This document shows positions 1-5,128 of a stretch of 7,686 nt of DNA, one piece after another; positions within the stretch are counted from its first letter, which is position 1, and the number at the start of each line of letters is the position of its first letter. Both the position numbers and the translations under genes were made by a program. Below the pieces are notes generated by a model. That model did no database searches. It worked only from the letters and a program-made list of their open reading frames with translations, and was not told the origin of the DNA. The DNA is from Rhodospirillales bacterium (GTDB lineage Bacteria; Pseudomonadota; Alphaproteobacteria; CACIAM-22H2): the NCBI GenBank assembly GCA_016195145.1, contig JACQAF010000185.1, forward strand, positions 1 through 7,686. Reading direction: 5' to 3'.

Positions 1-456
1 GACGATCCGAAGGTCAAGGCTCTCGTTTATATCGCGGCCATCGTTCCCGACAAAGGCGAAACGGTGGGCGAAATCTTCCAGCGTGCCGCACCGCATCCGA
101 AGACGCCTCAACTCCAGCCGGACAAGGACGGACTCTTGTGGGTCGACGCGGATACGTTCAACAACGCGATCGCGCCAAAGGCAATGGCTGAAGAGTCGGC
201 GCTGCTTGCGGTGAACCAGAAGCCGATCGCTGTCGCGTGCCTCGGCGAGGCGCTGGACGCGGCGGCTTGGCGCCAAAAGCCCTCGTGGTTTCTGATCCCG
301 GAAGAGGACCGCATGGTTTCACCGGAGACGCAACGTTTCACTGCGCAACGAGCGGGTGCTCAGATCGTTGTGGCGCCGATTGACCATTGGCCGCTTGCTT
401 CGGCTGCGCACACCGTCAGCGAGCTGATCATGAGGGCGTCGGACGAGGCGTTATGA
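1..456 (+). CDS. Alpha/beta hydrolase, C-terminal part (5' end outside window)
   Basis: The reading frame is open from base 1 to a TGA at 454-456, giving 151 residues that lack the N-terminal half with the nucleophile elbow. The visible part fits the AB_hydrolase_6 type of alpha/beta hydrolase. It starts on a core strand (ALVYIAAIVPDKGE), continues with a helical cap (residues ~25-75), and then has PSWFLIPEEDRMV, where Asp103 (counting from base 1) sits at the usual catalytic acid position. The final strand AQIVVAPIDHW ends in His129 at the catalytic histidine position. Many relatives have SHA or SHV here, so DHW is a small deviation. The substrate cannot be told; members are often annotated as esterases or signal-peptide-like hydrolases. 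It lies 37 bp upstream of the broken DUF3592-like gene on the same strand. Family call is fairly sure; function is unknown. Confidence 0.75.
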   Translation, partial: DDPKVKALVYIAAIVPDKGETVGEIFQRAAPHPKTPQLQPDKDGLLWVDADTFNNAIAPKAMAEESALLAVNQKPIAVACLGEALDAAAWRQKPSWFLIPEEDRMVSPETQRFTAQRAGAQIVVAPIDHWPLASAAHTVSELIMRASDEAL

Positions 457-493
457 GGGGCGGAAGACGCGGGAACAAACTTGAAGACATGCT

Positions 494-808
494 ATGGGAA
501 TGACCCCCGACGTGAAGCTCCGCGTCAACCGAGTTGCCGGGGTCGTTTTGCCTGCGCTCGGTATCCTGCTGGTGGGTGGCGCTCTGTATCGCGCCGTGCC
601 CCAAGCGCGGTTCATAGCGAGCGCCGCGGGAGCTTCGGGCAGTGTTGTCGAATATCGTGGAGAGGATTGGTACAATCGTGACGGTTTCTCGCACCGCGGT
701 TTTCACGCGATCGTACGCCTCGTCGACAATTCTGGCGCAGTCGTTATGCATCGGGACACGGTAGGCGTCTCGCCGCCGTCGCCGGAATGGGTGGCGTCGC
801 CCTTTTGA
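494..808 (+). pseudogene. DUF3592-like membrane protein, truncated by a rearrangement
   Basis: This frame encodes 104 residues. Residues ~15-37 form one membrane helix (VAGVVLPALGILLVGGALY). Residues ~48-96 resemble the first half of a DUF3592 domain: GSVVEYRG, then IVRLVDNSGAVV, then DTVGVSPPS. In DUF3592 proteins the SPPS turn is normally followed by a stretch like YxxGxxVxVLYDP and often a second helix. Here it is followed at about base 780 by DNA copied from the eamA gene in another frame, so the protein ends with a foreign PEWVASPF and a stop at 806-808. The native C-terminal half is missing from the window. The start is ATG 494; ATG 500 is possible. Shine-Dalgarno support is poor for both. 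The family call is from motif recall and moderately sure; the truncation is well supported by the repeat. Whether the short product is still made is unknown. Confidence 0.6.
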
Positions 809-855
809 TTCTGACGCCGCAGGCAACGCTCGATCCGGTAGGTCTTGCGGCCGGT
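781..855 (+). repeat. Displaced duplicate of an internal eamA segment (copy 1)
   Basis: These 75 bases match 1831-1905 inside the intact eamA gene with a single mismatch (T at 810, C at 1860), at an offset of exactly 1050 bp and in the same orientation. Read in eamA phase they encode AGMGGVALLILTPQATLDPV and the following GLAAG, identical to residues 129-153 of the transporter. Identity stops abruptly after 855, although 857-859 match by chance. On the left, the eight bases TCGCCGCC (770-777) are also shared with 1820-1827, followed by two mismatches in three bases. The crossover into the DUF3592-like gene therefore lies in or beside this short homology. No start or stop belongs to the fragment; it is a scar. 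Confidence 0.93.
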
Positions 856-888
856 ATTGATCCGGAACCAAGTTCGCAACGCCGTCGG

Positions 889-1377
889 TCAGACTTTTTC
901 GAAGCGTCCCATGAATTTGCTGAGCAATTCGTCGAGGATCGCCCGGTCTTTCGCCGGCAGGTCCGATGTCAGCGCCGTTTGGGTTTTCACATGCGCGGTG
1001 ACAGCGGCATCGATAATGGAAAAACCCTTGTCGGTCAGCGCGATGATTACGCTCCTGCCGTCGTCGGGGTTATGTATCCGCTTTACCAGTCCTGCCTTTT
1101 CCAGCAGGTCAATCCGGTGGGTCATCGTGCCTGACGTGATCATCATGGTCGCCAGCAAGTCGCCCGGCGAAAGACGGTAGGGCGGGCCGGAACGGCGCAG
1201 CGTCGCCAGGACGTCGAAGCTCGCGCCATTCAGGCCGTGGGCGGCAAAGGTCTTGTCCATCTCGCGGGACAGGTGCAGGGAAAGCCGCTTGATGCGGCCG
1301 ATCAGGCCCATCGGGGCGACGTCGAGATCGGGCCGCTCCCGGTTCCACTGGGCCAGGATTCTGTCGACGCCATCCAT
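889..1377 (-). CDS. MarR-family transcriptional regulator
   Basis: This 162-residue protein has the MarR layout. N-terminal dimerisation helices (residues ~22-48) lead into a winged helix-turn-helix (~50-115) with the recognition helix around MMITSGTMTHRIDLLEKAGL (78-97). The wing carries NPDDGRS (103-109), the hallmark Asp-x-Arg wing of the family. A C-terminal dimerisation helix (~140-160) follows. Length is normal. The ATG at 1377 directly faces the operator region; a weak GAAG lies about 8 nt upstream. The gene is divergent from the eamA exporter with a 69 bp spacer holding two palindromes, the usual arrangement for a MarR repressor that controls itself and an adjacent efflux gene and is released by a small ligand, often an aromatic or drug-like compound. 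The ligand cannot be predicted. Its 3' end lies about 30 bp from the eamA scar, so the module boundary is very close to its stop codon. Confidence 0.93.
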   Translation of the reverse strand: MDGVDRILAQWNRERPDLDVAPMGLIGRIKRLSLHLSREMDKTFAAHGLNGASFDVLATLRRSGPPYRLSPGDLLATMMITSGTMTHRIDLLEKAGLVKRIHNPDDGRSVIIALTDKGFSIIDAAVTAHVKTQTALTSDLPAKDRAILDELLSKFMGRFEKV

Positions 1378-1397
1378 CGCTATATCTTCGGCGTAGA

Positions 1398-1415
1398 TAT
1401 CTTGACGTCAAGATA
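1398..1415. promoter_or_regulatory. Putative MarR operator 1 (perfect 18 bp palindrome)
   Basis: TATCTTGACGTCAAGATA is a perfect 18 bp palindrome, the size and AT-edged form expected for a MarR dimer. It matches operator 2 at 15 of 18 positions, and their centres are 27 bp apart. It covers the predicted -35 of eamA and -10 of marR. Confidence 0.8.
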
Positions 1416-1424
1416 ATACATAGT

Positions 1425-1442
1425 TACCTTGATATCAAGATA
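1425..1442. promoter_or_regulatory. Putative MarR operator 2 (near-perfect 18 bp palindrome)
   Basis: TACCTTGATATCAAGATA has a perfect 12 bp core (CTTGATATCAAG). One flanking pair is broken, and the outermost pair 1424/1443 is again complementary. It ends four bases before the eamA ATG at 1447, so a bound repressor would cover the predicted -10 and start point. Confidence 0.78.
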
Positions 1443-1446
1443 AATC

Positions 1447-2367
1447 ATGGGCCACCCGAACATGGCACGTAGCACCGACCTGCTGTTGACCGCAATCGCC
1501 CCAGCGATCTGGGGCAGCACATATCTGGTGACAACCGAACTCCTGCCGGACGGGTATCCGCTAACGGTCGCCATGCTACGGGCGCTGCCGGCGGGTCTTC
1601 TGCTTCTGCTGATGGTGCGCCAGCTGCCCGCCGGCACCTGGTGGCTCAAGGCGTTCCTTCTCGGAGCGCTCAACTTCTCGGTTTTCTGGTGGTTGCTGTT
1701 TGTTGCCGCATACCGATTGCCGGGGGGCGTCGCCGCGACAGTTGGCGCGATCCAGCCCTTGATCGTGATCTTTCTGGCCCGCATGCTGCTGGGGTCGGGG
1801 ATTCGCGCCCTTGCAATTGTCGCCGCCATTGCCGGAATGGGTGGCGTCGCCCTTTTGATCCTGACGCCGCAGGCAACGCTCGATCCGGTAGGTCTTGCGG
1901 CCGGTCTTGCCGGTGCGGTGTCGATGGCCAGCGGAACGGTTTTGACCCGTCGGTGGCAACCGCCGGTATCGTTGCTGACGTTCACGGCCTGGCAGTTGAC
2001 CGCAGGCGGCATTTTACTGCTTCCGGCGGCGTTCTGGTTTGAGCCGGCGTTACCTGAGATCTCCGCCGCCAACGTGCTGGGATTTGTCTATCTTGGCCTG
2101 ATCGGCGCCGCATTCACCTATGTCCTCTGGTTCAGGGGCGTGGCGCGATTGGAGCCTTCGGTGGTCTCGACGCTTGGCTTTCTCAGCCCGATGACAGCGG
2201 TTCTTCTCGGCTGGTGGGCGCTCGGCCAGAATTTGAATTTGTCGCAATCCTTCGGCGTGCTCGTCATCCTCGGTAGCGTTTGGCTCGGCCAACGCATCGG
2301 GCAATCAAAGTCGCCCGCGACATATGTCGGCGCAATGCGCGAGGCGCATCGTCAACGAGGCGCATGA
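1447..2367 (+). CDS. EamA/DMT-family drug or metabolite exporter
   Basis: The gene encodes 306 residues with about ten hydrophobic helices in two EamA halves (~10-137 and ~150-285), as in RhaT/YdcZ/PecM-type exporters of the inner membrane. Helix 1 carries IWGSTYLVTTELLP, the characteristic WGSTY/WGSNF motif, and the second half ends with LGFLSPMTAVLLGWWALGQ, also typical. Such proteins export small metabolites or drugs by proton antiport; the substrate is unknown. ATG 1447 gives the longest frame, but ATG 1462 (MARSTDLLL) is a serious alternative, as relatives tend to begin there and neither start has a clear ribosome site. The last ~10 residues (REAHRQRGA) are read out of frame from a guaA remnant, so the native C-terminus was probably replaced; all helices are intact and the protein may work. 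Control by the divergent MarR protein is likely. Confidence 0.92.
   Translation: MGHPNMARSTDLLLTAIAPAIWGSTYLVTTELLPDGYPLTVAMLRALPAGLLLLLMVRQLPAGTWWLKAFLLGALNFSVFWWLLFVAAYRLPGGVAATVGAIQPLIVIFLARMLLGSGIRALAIVAAIAGMGGVALLILTPQATLDPVGLAAGLAGAVSMASGTVLTRRWQPPVSLLTFTAWQLTAGGILLLPAAFWFEPALPEISAANVLGFVYLGLIGAAFTYVLWFRGVARLEPSVVSTLGFLSPMTAVLLGWWALGQNLNLSQSFGVLVILGSVWLGQRIGQSKSPATYVGAMREAHRQRGA
1831..1905 (+). repeat. Direct-repeat partner inside intact eamA (copy 2)
   Basis: This is the in-place copy of the 75 bp element whose duplicate lies at 781-855. It encodes residues 129-153 of the transporter at the end of the first EamA half and continues the gene on both sides without a break, so it is the source rather than the insert. 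The two direct repeats enclose marR and the first half of eamA. Confidence 0.93.
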
Positions 2368-2416
2368 CCTCAACCGCGTCGCTTACGACGTCACCTCGAA
2401 GCCGCCCGGCACTATC
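2342..2416 (+). pseudogene. guaA: 3' remnant of guaA (GMP synthase C-terminus)
   Basis: Read in the frame that starts at 2342, these bases encode 25 codons that include RIVNEAHDL followed by NRVAYDVTSKPPGTI. This is the extreme C-terminus of glutamine-hydrolysing GMP synthase, which in most bacteria ends as NRV(V/A)YD(V/I)(S/T)xKPPxTIEWE. Here the terminal EWE and stop are lost: after ATC the frame continues GSDRAS into the end of the PilZ gene. Nothing upstream of about 2336 resembles GuaA, so more than 90% of the gene is missing. The segment overlaps the 3' end of eamA in a different frame. GMP synthase is normally needed for growth without guanine, so an intact copy should exist elsewhere. 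The protein match is from memory of the family, but it is long and specific. Confidence 0.8.
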
Positions 2417-2442
2417 GGAAGTGATCGCGCCTCGGCGCACGC

Positions 2443-2805
2443 TCAACCGAGCGCGGCCAGCACGATAAGATTGGGGAAGGCGATCGCGAAATGCGTCGGC
2501 GTCAGGCGGACGACGGTTCCGGTGACCGTCTCGTTGCCGGGAACGCCGACGGCGACCGTGGAGCCGACGCTGATCTGGGCCGGCAGGGTGACCAGCGCGC
2601 CGCTGCTCGACAGATCGACAAGATGGCAGGGAAGGCGCTGCCCATCTACCAAGATGTGCGTAGGCAGGTTGACGATTTGCCGCGCCGTTGCGCGGCGCTC
2701 GGTGCCGTCGGTGCCATCCTGCGTCGCCAATGTGCCTCCCTGCCGCGAATGGTGGCAGCCGGATTCGGGGCCCGGCAAATAGTTTTGGCCCGGGATTTTC
2801 GCCAT
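2443..2805 (-). CDS. PilZ-domain protein (probable c-di-GMP binder)
   Basis: This 120-residue protein has an unstructured N-terminus (~1-35) followed by one PilZ domain. The two c-di-GMP-binding motifs are complete: RxxxR at Arg38-Arg42 (RRATAR) and DxSxxG at 64-69 (DLSSSG). The remainder alternates short strands (ILVDGQRLPCHLVDL, TVAVGVPGNETVTGTVVRL, HFAIAF), as expected for the beta barrel. Stand-alone PilZ proteins act as cytoplasmic receptors that alter motility, polysaccharide synthesis or cell-cycle outputs when c-di-GMP is high; the partner here is unknown. ATG 2805 is the only ATG ahead of the domain in this frame; a TTG at 2730 would remove part of the disordered N-terminus. It faces away from the transporter gene at 2849 across a 43 bp spacer and ends 26 bp from the guaA remnant. 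Codon use resembles the core genes to the right. Confidence 0.85.
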   Translation of the reverse strand: MAKIPGQNYLPGPESGCHHSRQGGTLATQDGTDGTERRATARQIVNLPTHILVDGQRLPCHLVDLSSSGALVTLPAQISVGSTVAVGVPGNETVTGTVVRLTPTHFAIAFPNLIVLAALG

Positions 2806-2848
2806 CCACGATGCCCGGTTCGCGAAGGGATGACAAGAGCGGCGCGTT

Positions 2849-3490
2849 ATGCCTAAAGTGCGCGCCGAATCGCCACCCGCAGACGGATTGACGCCGATGA
2901 ACGCACGCCCATCCCCTGAATTTTCACCCGCCCAAAGCCGGAACTTCTATCGCGTTCTGGTGTTGCCGGTGCTGGCGATGATGGTCGTCGTCGCCGCCGC
3001 CAACTGGCTGGTGCAGTATCCGATCAATCCCTGGTTTACCTGGGGCGCGGTCGTTTATCCGTTGTCGTTCCTGGTCACCGAACTGACCAACCGCCGTTAT
3101 GGACCGGTGGTGGCCCGCCGCATGGTCTATCTCGGCTTCGCGTTCGGCGTGCTGTTGTCGCTGATGGTAGCGCCGACGCGCATTGCCGTCGCCTCGGGCA
3201 GCGCTTTCCTTGTCGCCCAGTTGCTCGACATCGCCATCTTCAATCGCTTGCGCCGGCAAAATTGGTGGCGCGCCCCGTTCGTTTCGGCTGTGTGCTCCTC
3301 GGCGCTCGATACCGCGGTGTTCTTCAGCATCGCCTTCGCCGGTACCGAGGTGCCGTGGGTTACGTTGGGGATCGGCGATTTCGCGGTCAAATTCGCCATG
3401 GCGACGGTCTGCCTCGTGCCCTTCCGGGTCTTCATCGCCGTCGTCCGCCCGGTCTGGTCGGCGCCGGCGAGCAGCGCCTCGCGCGCCTGA
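2849..3490 (+). CDS. yhhQ: Queuosine-precursor transporter, YhhQ/VUT family
   Basis: The 213-residue protein has about six membrane helices. Signature regions of the VUT_1/YhhQ family are present: NPWFTWGAVVYPLSFLVTEL followed by TNRRYG, then VASGSAFLVAQLLDIAIFNRL, then SSALDTAVFFSIAF, and a final charged helix FAVKFAMATVCLVPFR. Family members bring queuosine precursors (preQ0 or preQ1) across the inner membrane to feed tRNA wobble modification. The start at 2849 gives the longest form; ATG 2897 (MNARPSPEF) begins closer to the first helix and is equally plausible, as neither has a strong ribosome site. No other queuosine genes are in the window and no preQ1-riboswitch-like leader was seen in the 43 bp upstream. 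The family is clear; transport of a specific precursor is inferred from relatives. Confidence 0.88.
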   Translation: MPKVRAESPPADGLTPMNARPSPEFSPAQSRNFYRVLVLPVLAMMVVVAAANWLVQYPINPWFTWGAVVYPLSFLVTELTNRRYGPVVARRMVYLGFAFGVLLSLMVAPTRIAVASGSAFLVAQLLDIAIFNRLRRQNWWRAPFVSAVCSSALDTAVFFSIAFAGTEVPWVTLGIGDFAVKFAMATVCLVPFRVFIAVVRPVWSAPASSASRA

Positions 3491-3513
3491 TACGTCGTCC
3501 GATATCGGCCATC

Positions 3514-3529
3514 TTAACCGGTCCTTAAC
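3514..3529 (+). promoter_or_regulatory. CtrA-type binding box TTAA-N7-TTAAC
   Basis: TTAACCGGTCCTTAACC (starting at 3514) contains TTAA at 3514-3517, exactly seven bases, then TTAAC at 3525-3529. This is the full consensus of the alphaproteobacterial response regulator CtrA. It lies between yhhQ and the small gene starting at 3611, 82 bp before that start codon, a reasonable place for an activator site. A 7 bp inverted repeat (ACCGGTC 3517-3523, GACCGGT 3532-3538, 8-base loop) overlaps the box and could act as a weak hairpin after yhhQ. CtrA control is inference from the motif and the taxonomic guess. Confidence 0.55.
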
Positions 3530-3610
3530 CAGACCGGTCTATTGTGGCAATCGCCGGATCGGATATGAAACCGTTTGGCGGCTGTTCCCGTCGGCAAAAA
3601 GAGAGCCCCG

Positions 3611-3853
3611 ATGACCGTTTATACGCGGCGCCTGAGCGACAAGATTCTGCTAGCCTTCAACCAGGCCTGCGACACGCGGGAGTTCGAGGTGGCGGAACAT
3701 CTTTTGCGCGCCCTCGAAATTGCGCTGACCAAGCAGGGCGGCAAGGGCAAATCGGATAAACGCGGCGAGCTCGGTCCGGTCGTCGAAGCCTATGAGCGCC
3801 TCGAGACGCTGCGCGGTGGCAATGGGCGCAAGGTCGCCAGCCAGCGGCGCTGA
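3611..3853 (+). CDS. Small conserved-looking protein, function unknown
   Basis: The gene encodes an 80-residue cytoplasmic protein with no signal or membrane helix. Residues 1-43 (MTVYTRRLSDKILLAFNQAC followed by REFEVAEHLLRALEIALTK) look like two amphipathic helices in a TPR-like or helical-hairpin arrangement. A basic, Gly/Lys-rich linker (43-51) and another helix (GPVVEAYERLETLR) follow, with a basic tail. Similar small proteins occur in Rhodospirillales-type genomes as hypothetical proteins; I know of no assigned role. ATG 3611 is chosen because MTVYTRRLSDKI looks like the conserved N-terminus and AGAG lies about 8-10 nt upstream; an in-frame ATG at 3575 would add 12 unlikely residues. 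It lies downstream of the CtrA-like box and converges with the DUF2794 gene. Confidence 0.75.
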   Translation: MTVYTRRLSDKILLAFNQACDTREFEVAEHLLRALEIALTKQGGKGKSDKRGELGPVVEAYERLETLRGGNGRKVASQRR

Positions 3854-3908
3854 TCCCGCTGGCCGCGCGTCTTCCCCTCGATCTTGTTTATTGCGTAGTA
3901 CCCGATGC

Positions 3909-3925
3909 CCGGCCGTTCAGGCCGG
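3909..3925. terminator. Possible bidirectional hairpin between convergent genes
   Basis: CCGGCC (3909-3914), a GTTCA loop and GGCCGG (3920-3925) form a perfect 6 bp GC stem between the small gene and the DUF2794 gene, straddling the latter's stop codon. No T-tract follows on either strand, so it would be at best a weak or Rho-assisted terminator. Confidence 0.3.
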
Positions 3926-4249
3926 TTCGGCCTCGCGCGCAAAAACCCGTAGAACATCGTCGATCGATCGCCCCTGGGTCAGCTTGCGCGACCCGCTGGA
4001 GACGACGTAATTCCCCTGGCGGCGCATTTCGGGGCCGAACTTGGCGATAACGTAAAGCGGCCAGTCGAGCGAGCTGCGAAACACGGCGAAGGCGGCCATG
4101 TTGGGCCGGTGGTCGATGGCGTAATCGCGCCACTCGCCGCGGGCCACGCGCTCGGCGTAAAGCGCAAGGATTTTGGTCAACTCCCGGCGATCGAAACAGA
4201 TCCGGTGTCCTTGGCGCCGGTAATCGGCCAAGTGAACGAGTTTGGCCAT
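3917..4249 (-). CDS. DUF2794 family protein
   Basis: The 110-residue cytoplasmic protein matches what I recall of DUF2794 (PF10984), a family largely confined to alphaproteobacteria with no known function. The key stretch is ICFDRRELTKILALYAERV (18-36) followed by GEWRDYAIDHRPNMAAFAVFR (38-58) and WPLYVIAKFGPEMRRQGNYV, which gives a compact alpha/beta core ending in a helix DDVLRVFARE. The N-terminus MAKLVHLADYR is typical. ATG 4249 is preferred over the upstream ATG at 4321 because homology begins there and an AAGGAGG ribosome site (4270-4264) lies between them, although its 14 nt spacing is long. The gene converges with the small gene at 3611 and diverges from the TPR-bamB-der operon. No catalytic residues can be named. 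Confidence 0.85.
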   Translation of the reverse strand: MAKLVHLADYRRQGHRICFDRRELTKILALYAERVARGEWRDYAIDHRPNMAAFAVFRSSLDWPLYVIAKFGPEMRRQGNYVVSSGSRKLTQGRSIDDVLRVFAREAEPA

Positions 4250-4373
4250 TGCGCAGCCGTTCGCCTCCTTGGGCAGCCCCACTGGAGAAAGTGTCGCCGA
4301 TTTGCCTTGTTCTGTCCACATTCTTGGCGGAAAACCAAGCGCTTAACCGCCCTCGCCGGGGCGTCTTGCGGGT

Positions 4374-4402
4374 TTGCGCCGCGACACGACGCGGGCTATG
4401 GT
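4374..4402 (+). promoter_or_regulatory. Candidate promoter of the TPR-bamB-der operon
   Basis: TTGCGC (4374-4379), a 17 bp spacer and TATGGT (4397-4402) sit 66 bp before the GTG start of the TPR gene. The GGCTATGGT form of the -10 is common in alphaproteobacterial housekeeping promoters. The 218 bp divergent gap to the DUF2794 gene has no other good candidate on this strand. The matches are partial (3/6 and 4/6), so this is a suggestion. Confidence 0.45.
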
Positions 4403-4467
4403 AGCGCGCCTTTTGGGGAACCGGCCGCTTGAGCCGGCCTTCCGGGGGCATCAATCGAGGGGTTGCA

Positions 4468-5112
4468 GTGGCCGAAGATATTTTTAGAGAAGTCGATGAA
4501 GACCTGCGGCGCGACCGCGCCGTTCAGCTGTGGAAGCGGTACGGCAACTGGGTGATCGCCGGCGCCCTGGCGCTGGTGATCGGCACGGCGGGTTACGTCG
4601 CCTGGCAGGATTGGCAACGCCGGCAGGCGGAAGCCGACGGCGTCCGATTCGTGACCGCCCTCGATCTGATCCAGGCCGGCAACCGCGACCGCGCCGCCAT
4701 TTCGTTCGCCGACATCGCGCGCACCGGCCGCGCCGGCTATGCCGTCCTCGCCCGCTTCTACGAGGCGGCGCTGCTCGCCCAGACCGATATCCCGGCGGCG
4801 ATCGCGACTTACCGGGAGATTGCCGCCGATAGCAGCGTCGACCGCGAAATGCGCGATATCGCGACCATCCTCGCCGCGCTCAACGCCATTGACAGCCCGG
4901 GCGCCGGCGATGCCGTCGAGGATCTGGCCGCGCTGGCCGGTTCAGCCAGCCCATGGCGGTTCACCGCACTCGAAATAGCGGCGATATCGGCGATGAAGAA
5001 AGGCGAGATGGGCAAGGCCAAGGAAAGCTACACGAAAATTTCCGACGATCCGGCCGCGCCGGCGGGCATACGCGCCCGCGCGGCGGAGATGCTGGCTGCG
5101 TTCGGCGGTTAG
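4468..5112 (+). CDS. YfgM-like membrane-anchored tetratricopeptide protein
   Basis: From GTG 4468 the protein has 214 residues. A conserved cytoplasmic N-terminus (AEDIFREVDEDLRRDRAVQL) precedes one membrane helix (~27-46, NWVIAGALALVIGTAGYVAW). A periplasmic helical region with TPR-like repeats follows (TPR_21 family, PF09976; for example ALDLIQAGNRDRAAISFADI and ISAMKKGEMGKAKESYTKIS). In E. coli YfgM is an inner-membrane partner of the Sec translocon and chaperones such as PpiD; a similar role is inferred here. GTG 4468 was chosen because GAGGGG (4457-4462) sits five bases before it and relatives begin at this point, although the frame is open from 4429. The bamB gene starts 16 bp after the stop, and the order yfgM-bamB-der is the classical one. 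Confidence 0.88.
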   Translation: MAEDIFREVDEDLRRDRAVQLWKRYGNWVIAGALALVIGTAGYVAWQDWQRRQAEADGVRFVTALDLIQAGNRDRAAISFADIARTGRAGYAVLARFYEAALLAQTDIPAAIATYREIAADSSVDREMRDIATILAALNAIDSPGAGDAVEDLAALAGSASPWRFTALEIAAISAMKKGEMGKAKESYTKISDDPAAPAGIRARAAEMLAAFGG

Positions 5113-5128
5113 ACGGATCGGCGACAAG

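Larger units (their letters stand above)
1378..1446. promoter_or_regulatory. Divergent marR/eamA promoter region
   Basis: The 69 bp spacer is AT-rich compared with its surroundings. On the plus strand TTGACG (1402-1407), a 17 bp spacer and TACCTT (1425-1430) can serve eamA. On the minus strand TTGATA (1438-1433), again with 17 bp, and TATCTT (1415-1410) can serve marR. The two promoters interlock, and each palindromic operator covers the -35 of one and the -10 of the other. The -35 boxes are good; the -10 boxes match only 3 to 4 of 6 consensus bases. Repressor bound at either site should block both directions. A third, imperfect inverted repeat (ATATCT, 7 bp, AGATAT at 1382-1400) overlaps the marR leader. 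The assignment of hexamers is inference; the palindromes are directly visible. Confidence 0.6.

Noticed and set aside
787..1134. A plus-strand open frame beginning MGGVALLILTPQ
   Set aside because: Only its first ~23 codons are eamA-derived; the rest is antisense to marR, so it is a by-product of the junction.
2806..2848. A possible preQ1 riboswitch before the yhhQ gene
   Set aside because: The spacer is only 43 bp and shows no hairpin with an A-rich tail of the preQ1 type.
4333..4338. A single TTAACC as a second CtrA site
   Set aside because: Only one half-site is present, with no TTAA at the correct 7 bp spacing.
4421..4437. GC hairpin (CCGGC, 7-base loop, GCCGG) in the leader of the TPR gene
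   Set aside because: It has a short stem and no T-tract, and such hairpins are frequent by chance at this GC content; no regulatory role can be argued.
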